DNA of 16,195 nucleotides from Dehalococcoidia bacterium. GTDB lineage: Bacteria; Chloroflexota; Dehalococcoidia; GIF9; AB-539-J10. Of this stretch, positions 1 to 6,976 are shown piece by piece. The notes under the pieces are model-generated. The model saw only the letters and a program-made list of their open reading frames with translations, had not been told where the DNA came from and did not search any database. Numbering within the stretch: the first letter of the stretch is position 1; each line of letters begins with the position of its first letter. The translations under genes were made by a program, and so were the position numbers. The stretch covers positions 1-16,195 of the forward strand of contig JAUWHW010000070.1 of NCBI GenBank assembly GCA_030605665.1, read 5' to 3'.

Positions 1-627
1 CTGCAACTGGGCATACAGCTTGATGCGGCGCGGCAGCGACTCAACGCAGCGGCGCATGAGCAGGTGAGGCTGGTTCGGGAAGGCTGGGAGATTATGCGTT
101 CTGAGATGGTGGCTGAGAAAAAACTATCTGGCATGCTCATACGGGGAAGGATTGACCGCATTGATCGCCACCGCGATAGCGGCCTGATACGGGTTTTAGA
201 TTACAAGACTTCCGACAATGCGGAAAGTCCTGAGAAAGCTCATATCGGCTCCTTATCACGGAATATATGGGAATATGCCAGGGTCGGTGTCAACAGCGCA
301 GGGAAGGGCTGGATTGATTTGCAACTGCCGCTTTACCGTCTGCTGCTTTGTGAGAAAGAGGAATTTCAAGGGCGGATGGAATTGGGATATTTCAATTTGC
401 CCAAGGCTGTAAACGAGACGGGCGTGGCGATATGGGAAGGTTTGTCCGATGCCCTGCTGGAATCTGCTGGGGTTTGTGCTGAGGGCGTCATCGAGAATAT
501 CCAGAGGCGCAGGTTCTGGCCACCGTCGGCAAAGGTGCGGTATGACGATTTTGAGGGGCTGTTCCATGCCGATATTGCCGACTGTATAAACATAGAAACT
601 TTCGAGGCTTTTATGGAGGGAGGCTAA
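1..627 (+). CDS. AddB/RecB-type PD-(D/E)XK nuclease, C-terminal part (gene cut by window start)
   Basis: The reading frame is open from base 1, so the true start lies outside the window; the GTG at 64 is only an internal codon. The visible 208 residues hold a RecB-family nuclease core: GRIDRID (first acid D52 of the visible part), LDYKT (D67, K69) and a QxxxY motif, LQLPLY (Q108, Y112). This order is typical of the nuclease domain of AddB and related exonucleases that cut single strands during double-strand break processing. The next gene is an AddA-type helicase-nuclease, so an AddB-like partner is the natural reading. The final 60 residues have few cysteines and do not show the C-terminal cysteine cluster that anchors the iron-sulfur centre of classical AddB, so it may be a variant subunit. 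The helicase-like N-terminal part cannot be judged. The nuclease call is firm; the subunit name is inferred. Confidence 0.85.
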   Translation: MQLGIQLDAARQRLNAAAHEQVRLVREGWEIMRSEMVAEKKLSGMLIRGRIDRIDRHRDSGLIRVLDYKTSDNAESPEKAHIGSLSRNIWEYARVGVNSAGKGWIDLQLPLYRLLLCEKEEFQGRMELGYFNLPKAVNETGVAIWEGLSDALLESAGVCAEGVIENIQRRRFWPPSAKVRYDDFEGLFHADIADCINIETFEAFMEGG

Positions 628-640
628 TGTTTACCTATTT

Positions 641-816
641 TGTCATTGCGAGGAGCAGTCCCCCAGTAAGTAAGGGGTGGGAACATGAGGGATGCCTTTT
701 CTGCAACGAAGCAATCTCGTAGGGTCGGGGCTTGTCCCCGACCGAGGTGGGGACTAGGCGGGGATAAACCCCTCCACTACAAAGTGAGATTGCTACGCCT
801 TCGGCTCGCAATGACA
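641..816. repeat. MITE-like palindromic element between the two addAB-like genes
   Basis: The element is bounded by a perfect 12-bp inverted repeat, TGTCATTGCGAG at 641-652 and its complement at 805-816. Inside are a second nested pair (GCAATCTC at 712-719 with GAGATTGC at 785-792) and a hairpin with 8-bp arms, GGTCGGGG at 723-730 and CCCCGACC at 736-743, around a 5-base loop. It has no coding capacity. The layout fits a non-autonomous miniature element or REP-like sequence. It fills most of the gap between the two nuclease genes, so transcription of the second gene may depend on read-through or on a local promoter. Confidence 0.7.
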
Positions 817-876
817 GAGAGGGGAGAAGGCTGGAAATAAACGGGAAAAACTTATAAGGGTAAGGGGAGAAACACG

Positions 877-3800
877 ATGGCCATAGAGAGAATCAGCCAT
901 AAAGCCATAGCGGCGTCCGCTGGATCGGGCAAGACCTTTCAGCTCGCCCATCGCTATATACAACTCCTGGCAAATGTGGTGAAACCGGACCAGATAGTGG
1001 CGCTGACATTTTCGCGAAAGGCAGCGGGAGAGATATTCGATTCAATCGTCAGATACCTGTGCCAGGCCGCCAGTTCGCCCGAGCAAGCGGGGGAAACCGC
1101 AGAGCGGATTAGCAAGAGGGACTTCGTCCAGGGGGATTTCTTAAAGTTGCTTCGCAACTTGATGGACAGCCTGCACCGTCTGCACGTGGGCACGCTGGAC
1201 AGCTTCACAGTGGGCATCATCCGAACTTTTCCCATGGAGCTGGGAATCCCCACGAATTTTCAGATGCTGGACAACGAGGGTGCGGAGGCAAGGAACGCCC
1301 GGCAGGAGGTGCTTGATAGAATCTTTGCCGTTCGCCAGGCGGATGATGGGACACAGCGAGAGTTCCTGGAAGCCTTCAAGCAGGCTACCTTCGGCCAGGA
1401 GGAGAAGAGCCTGGAGCGCAGCCTGGATACCTTCATTGGTGATTATCGGAAGCATTATCAAATATTGCCCGCAGCGGATTTCTGGGGGAAGGAGAGCATA
1501 ATCTGGCCTGAGGGGTCACTATGGCTTAAGCCAATTGCTGATGTTGCATCCGCCGCTGCCGCACTCCGAAGCTCACTTGGGATGAGCAACCTCCCAAAAA
1601 GGTTGTCGAATGGTCTGGCGAGGTTTGCCGATTTTGCCAGCAGCTACAGCGAATCGGCTATGTGGGATGACAACTTGAGCAAAGGAGTTGTCTTTCAAGC
1701 GCTTTTGGAGAGTGGAGAAAGGCTGAGGCAGGGTGAAATCGTGTTGCAATATGGCAAGAGCGAATCCACTCTCAGTGCTGAGCAAGGTGAGTCGATTTTC
1801 ACGCTCCTGAGCCATGTGGTTAGCATAGAACTGCGCAATGCGCTGAAGAAGACACGCGGTATTTACCAGGTTCTGGAGCAATATGAGCAGTTCTACGATT
1901 ATATCGTCAGACGACAAGGCAGGCTCACCTTCACCGACGCCCAGTACCTGCTGACGGCAGCCAATAGCTATAGCGGTGGCTCCCTGCTTAGCCGTATGCC
2001 CGATGAAGATACACGATTGTATATAGATTACCGCCTCGACTGCAAGCTCGACCACTGGCTGCTGGACGAGTTTCAGGACACCAGTGATTTGCAATGGGAG
2101 GTGCTGCGCAACCTCGTCGATGAGATATTGCAGGATACCAGCGGACGGCGCAGCTTTTTCTACGTTGGCGACGTCAAGCAGGCTATCTATGGCTGGCGCG
2201 GCGGTAATTCCAGGCTATTCGGCAGCATACTGGAGCAATATGGGTCACGTATCCAGCAGAGCCAGTTCAGCACCACTTTCCGCTCCTGCAAGCCCGTCGT
2301 TGACACGGTCAACCGCGTGTTCAGCAATCTGCCAGAGGACGAGCTGCCGATAGGAGCCGCAGCAGAATGGGAAAAGGCCTGGCAGGTTCATCAGTGCCAG
2401 AAAGGCGTTGTTCCCAAACATGGCTATGTCAGCCTGCTGGAGCCGCCATGCGAAAATGGCGGAGTCAAGCCTGAGGATGATGGCAGGTATAACGTCGTAG
2501 CTCATCTTCTTCGGGAAATTGACCCGCTGAGCCGGGGTCTATCGGTAGCAATTCTGGTGCGTACCAATAAGTGTGGCAAGGAAATCGTCGACTTTCTCCG
2601 CCGCTCATGCCAGGATATGAACATTATCCATGAAGGTAGGGCTGCTATAAAAGATAACCCCGTCGTTTCCCTGCTCCTGTCCCTGGTGAAATTCTCCGCA
2701 CATCCGGGAGACACCTTGGCTTGGAGACACCTGGAGATGAGTCCGCTCAGAGATTATTTTGACAGGAAGCAGCTTAACCGCAACAACCTGCCGCTGGCTT
2801 TGCTGTGGGGGATACAGAATTATGGCTTTCGGGCGCTCATTCGCAACTGGGGAGCGAGGTTAGACGAGGCGCATCCGCTGGATGCTTTTGGCAGAAAGAG
2901 ATTGAAAGACCTTATCAACGCTGCTGGAGAGTTCGATGAAAGTGGCAGTCGTAATTGCAATGATTTCCTTCATTTTATAGACAGCTACGAATTGCATGAG
3001 CTGGCTTCCGAGGATGCCATACGCGTTATGACCATACACCAGTCCAAGGGTCTGGGATTCGATATAGTCATCCTGCCCGATTTGCAGAATGGCACCATGA
3101 CGGGAGGAGGGCAGATAGATTTTGTGACAGCGCGTGACCCCTTGACCAGCCATCCTCTGTGGGCGTTGAAAATGCCGCGCAGGCTCATAGCCCAGAGCGA
3201 CCCTGTGCTGGCAGAGCAAGTTAAGGTGAGCAATGAGACCGCGTGTTTCGACGCATTGTGCCTGCTGTATGTGGCATTGACCCGTGCCAGGCAGGGCCTC
3301 TATATAGTGACCAGTTTTCCTGGTAAGAGCGCTACTGTCATGAGACCTGCCAGCCTGTTGAAACTGCAACTGGCAGGCGAGGCGAAGCCAGTTGATGGAA
3401 AACGAATTGAGATTGACGGCTGCGAGTTTACCTGCCTCTATGAAGAAGGAGAGCGTGACTGGTATACCGGAGTTCCCCGAAGGAAAAAGGTTGCTGAATT
3501 ATACGAATTGCATGAACTGTCAGGGGACTTTGGTGGGCAGCCTTCGTACAAGCGGCGACTTGCTCGCATATCGCCTTCGACGTGGATGGAGAGGGAACGT
3601 AAGGCTGATTTGCTGTTTGCCGCTGCCGCACGTGACAGTCTGGAGTTCGGCACAGCGATACATGAGCTGTTTGAGAAAGTTTCCTGGATTGGCGAAGTGG
3701 ATGTTGAGACATTGATTTGGGAATGGCAGGAGGCAGCTTCATTCACAGAGGGTGTGAAACGGAAGGTAATCGAGCAAATCCGTCAGGCGCTCACGTCCGT

Positions 3801-4137
3801 AGAGGTACAAAAGGCGTTGTCGCGGCCCGAGGGCAATGCAGACCTGTGGCGTGAGAAACACTTCGAGATTGTCCTGGGGGATGAGTGGGTGACGGGTGTC
3901 TTCGATCGCGTTACTATCATGCGTGATTCGGAGAGCAGACCGCAGAAAGCCACAGTCCTGGATTTTAAGAGCGATGAGATTGCAGATGACGCCGACCTGG
4001 CTGATATTGCGGAACGATATCGCTCACAACTGTCGCTTTACGGGAGGGCACTGTCACGGATGCTCCAGCTTAATCCTTCGGAAATCACCCTTCGGCTTCT
4101 ATTTACTCACGTGGGCAAAGTGTGTGATCTGAAGTGA
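877..4137 (+). CDS. addA: AddA-type ATP-dependent helicase/nuclease (UvrD superfamily 1)
   Basis: A 1086-aa helicase-nuclease that would unwind and degrade DNA ends to prepare them for recombination. All superfamily 1A motifs are readable: Walker A AASAGSGKT (residues 12-20), motif Ia LTFSRKAAGE, Walker B DEFQDT (397-402), motif III GDVKQAIYGWRGG (431-443), motif IV TTFRS, motif V MTIHQSKGLGF (from 718) and motif VI LLYVALTRAR (796-805). The C-terminal nuclease domain has FGTAIHELFE (from 924), GVFDRV (D1010), DFKSDE (1029-1034, D and K catalytic) and SQLSLYGRAL (Q1051, Y1055), so both activities look intact. It is somewhat shorter than Bacillus AddA (about 1230 aa). The ATG at 877 is chosen because AAGGGGAG (862-869) lies 7 bases upstream and Walker A follows at the usual distance. 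The upstream neighbour is the probable partner nuclease. RecB-like subunits share this architecture; absence of visible RecC/RecD and the adjacent AddB-like nuclease favour AddA. Confidence 0.92.
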   Translation: MAIERISHKAIAASAGSGKTFQLAHRYIQLLANVVKPDQIVALTFSRKAAGEIFDSIVRYLCQAASSPEQAGETAERISKRDFVQGDFLKLLRNLMDSLHRLHVGTLDSFTVGIIRTFPMELGIPTNFQMLDNEGAEARNARQEVLDRIFAVRQADDGTQREFLEAFKQATFGQEEKSLERSLDTFIGDYRKHYQILPAADFWGKESIIWPEGSLWLKPIADVASAAAALRSSLGMSNLPKRLSNGLARFADFASSYSESAMWDDNLSKGVVFQALLESGERLRQGEIVLQYGKSESTLSAEQGESIFTLLSHVVSIELRNALKKTRGIYQVLEQYEQFYDYIVRRQGRLTFTDAQYLLTAANSYSGGSLLSRMPDEDTRLYIDYRLDCKLDHWLLDEFQDTSDLQWEVLRNLVDEILQDTSGRRSFFYVGDVKQAIYGWRGGNSRLFGSILEQYGSRIQQSQFSTTFRSCKPVVDTVNRVFSNLPEDELPIGAAAEWEKAWQVHQCQKGVVPKHGYVSLLEPPCENGGVKPEDDGRYNVVAHLLREIDPLSRGLSVAILVRTNKCGKEIVDFLRRSCQDMNIIHEGRAAIKDNPVVSLLLSLVKFSAHPGDTLAWRHLEMSPLRDYFDRKQLNRNNLPLALLWGIQNYGFRALIRNWGARLDEAHPLDAFGRKRLKDLINAAGEFDESGSRNCNDFLHFIDSYELHELASEDAIRVMTIHQSKGLGFDIVILPDLQNGTMTGGGQIDFVTARDPLTSHPLWALKMPRRLIAQSDPVLAEQVKVSNETACFDALCLLYVALTRARQGLYIVTSFPGKSATVMRPASLLKLQLAGEAKPVDGKRIEIDGCEFTCLYEEGERDWYTGVPRRKKVAELYELHELSGDFGGQPSYKRRLARISPSTWMERERKADLLFAAAARDSLEFGTAIHELFEKVSWIGEVDVETLIWEWQEAASFTEGVKRKVIEQIRQALTSVEVQKALSRPEGNADLWREKHFEIVLGDEWVTGVFDRVTIMRDSESRPQKATVLDFKSDEIADDADLADIAERYRSQLSLYGRALSRMLQLNPSEITLRLLFTHVGKVCDLK

Positions 4138-4235
4138 GCAGCATGGAATATCAGGATTACTCTCATCCCTTGAACTCACCAGGTTCACCCTCGCATAGAG
4201 ATTAAACTTCCCTGTAATTATCTAGAAAAAAATCC

Positions 4236-4264
4236 TTGACATTTGGGGAAAATCAACCTAGCTT
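4236..4264 (+). promoter_or_regulatory. Possible orphan sigma-70 promoter (TTGACA, 17 bp, TAGCTT)
   Basis: A perfect -35 hexamer TTGACA (4236-4241) stands 17 bases before TAGCTT (4259-4264), which matches the -10 consensus at only three positions. No coding sequence starts within about 600 bases downstream, so if active it would drive an untranslated RNA or a long leader. A chance match is quite possible. Confidence 0.2.
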
Positions 4265-4477
4265 CCTGGAATTTTTCCCTAACGAAGAACGTTGTAATCG
4301 CTCCACAAGAGCCCGCACTGTTTGTTGAAAGTTTGAAGCAAGCCTTAAAATAAAGAGTGCTCCTTCTGTTAGCTACGAGCCGAAGCCGAAGCAATCTCCG
4401 TTCCCTTGATGGCAGAAGATTGTAGTTGCTTGATTTATCAGGCTTATGGGAGAGGCATAAGGCGACTCCTCGAGTTT

Positions 4478-4516
4478 CCTCTCCCTTGACGGGAGAGGAT
4501 TAAGGTGAGGGTGAAA
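4478..4516. repeat. Hairpin repeat with an exact inverted copy at 11022-11060
   Basis: An 8-bp perfect stem CCTCTCCC/GGGAGAGG with loop TTGAC occupies 4478-4498 and is followed by ATTAAGGTGAGGGTGAAA. The whole 39 bases recur without a mismatch as the reverse complement at 11022-11060. There is no T-run after the stem, so it is unlikely to be an ordinary terminator here. It behaves as a dispersed REP-type repeat. Confidence 0.85.
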
Positions 4517-4596
4517 AATAGTCAGGCGTCTGCCACTATCATTGTGAGGCCCGTCCCGAGCCGGAGTCGCGAGCCGAAGGCATGGCAATCAGCGAG

Positions 4597-4734
4597 GGAA
4601 CTCGACGAAACAATCCCAAAACTGGATCCCACTCAATAAATGAAAACTGGCTTCACTCCAATTGTGATATATTAAAGATACAACATAAGACACAGCAGGC
4701 TGGATCAAGTAAGCAAGGAGTTCGTATATTTCAG
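4597..4734 (+). repeat. Dispersed intergenic repeat, copy A
   Basis: Shares ordered blocks with the repeats at 5867-6011 and 6781-6902: GGAACTCGAC at the left end (shared with copy B), AATCCCAAAACTG (shared with copy C), a CTGGCTTCACTC core at 4647, an AT-rich GTGATATATT segment, AGCAGGCTGGA at 4694, and GAGTTC...ATATTTCAG at the right end (shared with copy B). Compared with B and C it lacks about 8 bases in the AT-rich segment, as expected from a deletion between two GATATA units. It ends about 230 bases before the TM2 start codon. Confidence 0.7.
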
Positions 4735-4883
4735 CGTCAGGTGATCTCTTTTTGAGCAGTTTGAAAGAGGGGTGATGGAGATGAGACGCCGCCAGATGTA
4801 GGACAAAGACCAGTTCTTCTGTCCTTTGGCACGAAAATTCATTATGAAGGAATGAAACTCTGTGACTATACCATAGAAACAGG

Positions 4884-4911
4884 TTGATAAGTAGCACATA
4901 CGGGATATACA
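4884..4911 (+). promoter_or_regulatory. Candidate sigma-70 promoter for the TM2 gene
   Basis: TTGATA (4884-4889, five of six to consensus) and TATACA (4906-4911, four of six) are separated by 16 bases. The expected start point is about 45 bases upstream of the TM2 start codon, which leaves room for the ribosome binding site. The call is by eye only. Confidence 0.4.
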
Positions 4912-4961
4912 ACATATTTAGGATAGCTAGTACATCAGGAAAACAAGAAAGGAGGTGTAAA

Positions 4962-5192
4962 ATGGAACAAAGGAATGAATGGAGGCGACAGCTAACCGTG
5001 CTCATAATGTCCTTCTTAGCTGGCTATTTGGGTGTAGACCGCTTTTACAAAGGGCAAGTGGGATGGGGTGTTGTAAAACTGATAACACTTGGTGGTGCTG
5101 GGGTTTGGTATCTGGTCGATTTAGCTATTGCTGCTTATGACTTTGGGAAAACTGACCGGCAAATGAGGGAATCATCGGCAAGTGGGAACTAG
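4962..5192 (+). CDS. TM2-domain small membrane protein
   Basis: A 76-aa protein matching the TM2 family, two transmembrane helices joined by a short turn with conserved Gly-Asp-Arg-Phe. The diagnostic stretch is LAGYLGVDRFYKGQVGWG (residues 19-36), followed by a glycine pair and WYLVDL near residues 49-54, as expected for TM2. Helix 1 spans roughly residues 11-25 and helix 2 roughly 36-58; the charged N-terminus (MEQRNEWRRQ) suggests it stays cytoplasmic. The ATG at 4962 is preferred over an in-frame TTG at 4884 because AAAGGAGGTG ends 4 bases before it and the extra N-terminal residues would not fit the family. The biochemical role of bacterial TM2 proteins is unknown. The flavodoxin gene starts 87 bases downstream and could share a transcript. 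Confidence 0.88.
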   Translation: MEQRNEWRRQLTVLIMSFLAGYLGVDRFYKGQVGWGVVKLITLGGAGVWYLVDLAIAAYDFGKTDRQMRESSASGN

Positions 5193-5279
5193 CCCATTGG
5201 CATTTTATACCTTGCTATACCCAAATTTACTCGCTCCCATGGGATGATCGCGTAAAACTTAATATAAGGAGGTGCAGGC

Positions 5280-5744
5280 ATGGCGGCAAGAGTTATCGTT
5301 GTTTATGAGTCAAAGTATGGTAACACTAAGCTCGTAGCGGAAACAGTCGCAGAAGGTATGAGAGAGGTTGAGGGAACGGAAACAGTCGTCAGCGAAGTCA
5401 AAGAGGTTGACCTTAGCAAAATCTCTGATTATGACGCTATTCTGGTAGGTTCTCCGAATCATATAGGTGGGCCAACCAGAGGTGTCAAGAAGTTCATAGA
5501 CAGGCTCGGCGAGCTTCCCTTAGAGGGGAAACTGTTTGCTGTTTTTGACACATACATTGGAAAGGATTTCGAAAAAGCAGCGAAGAAAATGGAGAAGAGG
5601 ATAAGCGAGAAGGTTGCCGGAGCGAAACTGGCGGCCCCGGGCTTATCAATAAGAGTCCAGGGGATGAAGGGGCCAATCTCAGAGGGAGAGTTTCCTAAAT
5701 GCAAAGAGTTTGGGAAAAGAATAGCAACTCAAATAAAGGCTTGA
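5280..5744 (+). CDS. Short-chain flavodoxin
   Basis: A 154-aa FMN-binding electron carrier. The phosphate-binding loop is ESKYGNT (residues 10-16) after the first beta strand RVIVVY; the second flavin loop is VGSPNHIGGPT (56-66), and KLFAVFDTYIG (84-94) corresponds to the third flavin-contacting loop. The length fits short-chain flavodoxins, and the acidic, soluble sequence has no signal peptide or added domain. AAGGAGGTG (ending 5 bases before the ATG) makes the start clear. The protein would accept or donate electrons in the cytoplasm; no redox partner is encoded next to it, so its pathway cannot be inferred. The neighbouring TM2 gene gives no functional link. Some proteins of this type are annotated as flavodoxin/nitric oxide synthase domain proteins. 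Confidence 0.92.
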   Translation: MAARVIVVYESKYGNTKLVAETVAEGMREVEGTETVVSEVKEVDLSKISDYDAILVGSPNHIGGPTRGVKKFIDRLGELPLEGKLFAVFDTYIGKDFEKAAKKMEKRISEKVAGAKLAAPGLSIRVQGMKGPISEGEFPKCKEFGKRIATQIKA

Positions 5745-6047
5745 CCTATTTACACTCTCCCGGGAATTATCGTAGTTCCTCTGGCGTTCTTCATTGACGC
5801 TCTCACCATCCCCAGTAGCTTCTTGAATGAATAGGACGCCTGTCTACAGTGATTTGTTTGTATTTCGGGAACTCGACAGGCTTGTCAAGAACTGAAACCT
5901 GCCTAGCAAATAAATCTGGCTTCGCTCTAACGGTGATATAATAGATATATTAAACATACAGATGAGCCAAAGCAGGCTAGACCAAGCAGGCGCAGAGTTC
6001 ACATATTCCAGTCTTATCGGAAATGCGTCTAAGGGAGAGGTGATAGC
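5745..6047. other. Intergenic region, no gene seen
   Basis: The first 120 bases have no recognisable feature and no clear terminator hairpin with a T-run. The remainder is dispersed repeat copy B. The last 30 bases contain the ribosome binding site of the next gene. There is no plausible coding sequence on either strand. Confidence 0.6.
5867..6011 (+). repeat. Dispersed intergenic repeat, copy B, with an exact TATAAT
   Basis: Aligns with copy C (6781-6902) over CTGGCTTCGCTCTAAC (from 5916), ATAATAGATATATT, AGCAGGCTAGACC (from 5971) and the flanks, with few differences. It shares GGGAACTCGAC (5867-5877) and GAGTTC...ATATTCCAG with copy A. An exact -10 hexamer TATAAT sits at 5937-5942, about 110 bases before the PIN gene start; no good -35 hexamer lies 16-18 bases upstream of it. 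The repeat ends only 36 bases before the predicted start codon. Confidence 0.7.
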
Positions 6048-6506
6048 ATAAAGATAAAAGTATACGTGGATACCTCGGTATTTGGAGGATGTTTTGATGC
6101 TGACTTCGTGGAGTGGTCTAACAAACTAATGGAAGAGTTCAAATCGGGTTTAAAAGTCATTGTAATTTCAGATTTGACACTAAAGGAACTGGAGGAGGCT
6201 CCACAAAATGTTAGGAGCTTAGTTGAGGGAATACCAGAGGAACATAAAGAAAAAGTCATTTTAAATGATGAGGCGAGGGAGTTAGCACGCCATTACATTG
6301 AGGATGGTGTTGTAAGCGAGGAATACCTAGTAGATGCGCAGCATATAGCTATTGCCACAGTTAATAAGGTTGATGTTTTACTGAGTTGGAATTTTAAACA
6401 TATAGTAAACCTGACCAAGATCAGACTTTATAATTCCGTAAACCTTAAATATGGGTATCCACTATTAGAGATAAGGAGTCCAAGGGAGGTAGTTTATGAA
6501 AGATAA
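6048..6506 (+). CDS. PIN-domain protein, probable toxin ribonuclease, apparent ATA start
   Basis: A 152-aa PIN-fold protein of a family whose members begin with a short beta strand and YxDTSVFGGCFD. Reading from ATA at 6048 gives MKIKVYVDTSVFGGCFD, with catalytic acids D8, E47 (or E49) and D96 (in LVDAQHIAIA). The fourth position lies in SWNFKH, where Asn115 stands in place of Asp; as I recall, this is usual for this subfamily. The first standard start is GTG at 6066, but it would remove the first beta strand and has no ribosome binding site, whereas GGGAGAGG (6033-6040) lies 7 bases before the ATA. PIN proteins of this kind are typically RNases in toxin-antitoxin pairs. The next gene overlaps its 3' end by 11 bases. 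Alternatives for the start: a mutated ATG (weakened gene), a genuine rare ATA start, or a sequencing error. Confidence 0.82.
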   Translation: MKIKVYVDTSVFGGCFDADFVEWSNKLMEEFKSGLKVIVISDLTLKELEEAPQNVRSLVEGIPEEHKEKVILNDEARELARHYIEDGVVSEEYLVDAQHIAIATVNKVDVLLSWNFKHIVNLTKIRLYNSVNLKYGYPLLEIRSPREVVYER

Positions 6507-6633
6507 AAAATTTGATGCAGTGAAGATGATGAGAGAAATTCGGGATAAATTGAGTAAAAGATACGGTGAAGATCCGGAGGTTGAGAAAAGAGATTTGAAG
6601 GGCATAAGGAGAAAATACGGAATAAAGGAATAA
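6496..6633 (+). CDS. Small probable antitoxin overlapping the PIN gene
   Basis: A 45-aa, highly charged protein, MKDKKFDAVKMMREIRDKLS and then a lysine/arginine/glutamate-rich tail ending GIRRKYGIKE. The ATG at 6496 is preceded by GGGAGGT (6484-6490) with a 5-base gap, and the gene overlaps the last 11 bases of the PIN gene in another frame, a strong sign of translational coupling. The FDAVKMMREIRDK pattern is one I know from short open frames immediately downstream of this PIN subfamily in several phyla, where the pair is taken as a toxin-antitoxin module. The order here is toxin first, antitoxin second. The helical, charged sequence fits a peptide that wraps around the PIN active site. The antitoxin role is inferred from position and pattern. 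Confidence 0.72.
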   Translation: MKDKKFDAVKMMREIRDKLSKRYGEDPEVEKRDLKGIRRKYGIKE

Positions 6634-6780
6634 AAATGCCAACTTGGACAACTTTCTTCTCGATGGCTGGATTCGAGAATTTGCAAATGACCTACAAATA
6701 TACAGGGTAGATTATGACGGCATAAGAAACATGCCACGCCCGCCAATCTATATGCCTAGGGTCATCGTGAGCAAAGGCGA

Positions 6781-6902
6781 AGCAATCCCAAAACTGAACC
6801 TGCCCAACAAACATAAAGCTAGCTTCGCTCTAACAGTGGCATAATAGATATATTGAAGATATGGCACGAGACAAAGCAGGCTGGACCGAGCAAGTGCAAC
6901 TT
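6781..6902 (+). repeat. Dispersed intergenic repeat, copy C
   Basis: Shares AATCCCAAAACTG with copy A and a longer core with copy B: CTAGCTTCGCTCTAAC (from 6819), ATAATAGATATATT (6841-6854) and AGCAGGCTGGACC (from 6875). It ends 74 bases before the start of the 63-aa gene. The repeat is in the same orientation relative to the following gene as copies A and B. Confidence 0.7.
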
Positions 6903-6929
6903 GATTGCTAGAAATAAATTGGGCATAAT
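6901..6929 (+). promoter_or_regulatory. Candidate sigma-70 promoter of the ABC-PIN operon
   Basis: TTGATT (6901-6906, four of six) and CATAAT (6924-6929, five of six) are exactly 17 bases apart. Transcription would start near 6936, giving a leader of about 40 bases that contains AAAGGAGGT (6962-6970). This is the only good promoter match before the operon. Its -35 begins at the end of repeat copy C. Confidence 0.5.
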
Positions 6930-6976
6930 GCGAGTGTGACTGTAAAGAGTGTCGCTAGTATAAAGGAGGTGGCTCT

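Larger units (their letters stand above)
4138..4961. other. Gene-free region made mostly of degenerate repeats
   Basis: I find no convincing gene on either strand between the helicase stop and the TM2 gene. From about 4370 to 4590 there are broken pieces of the GAGCCGAAG...GCAATC repeat family and a perfect hairpin at 4478-4498. From 4597 to 4734 lies a copy of a repeat also found upstream of two other genes. The stretch 4735-4883 holds nothing I can name. Minus-strand open frames here have no ribosome binding site at a sensible place and run across the repeats, so I treat them as chance. Confidence 0.7.
6634..6976. other. Intergenic region before the ABC-PIN operon
   Basis: From 6634 to about 6757 I see nothing convincing. 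A remnant of the ATCGTGAG...CGAAGCAATCCC repeat family (about 6763-6790) leads into dispersed repeat copy C. After the repeat comes a candidate promoter (6901-6929) and the ribosome binding site of the 63-aa gene. A 66-residue open frame starting TTG at 6644 runs through the repeat and is not believed. Confidence 0.6.

Noticed and set aside
4884..4961. Earlier TTG start for the TM2 protein
   Set aside because: The TTG lies in the candidate -35 box, and the ATG at 4962 has a near-perfect ribosome binding site.
4589..5005. 138-residue minus-strand open frame
   Set aside because: It covers repeat copy A and the TM2 promoter and start, with no ribosome binding site; the composition (many Leu, Ser, His) looks like a chance frame.
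6644..6844. 66-residue open frame starting with TTG
   Set aside because: No ribosome binding site; half of it runs through dispersed repeat copy C, and the protein has no family-like pattern.
4597..6902. CRISPR array or tandem repeat reading of the repeat copies
   Set aside because: Only three copies, about 100-145 bases each, spaced by genes and diverged, with no short regular spacer units and no cas genes.
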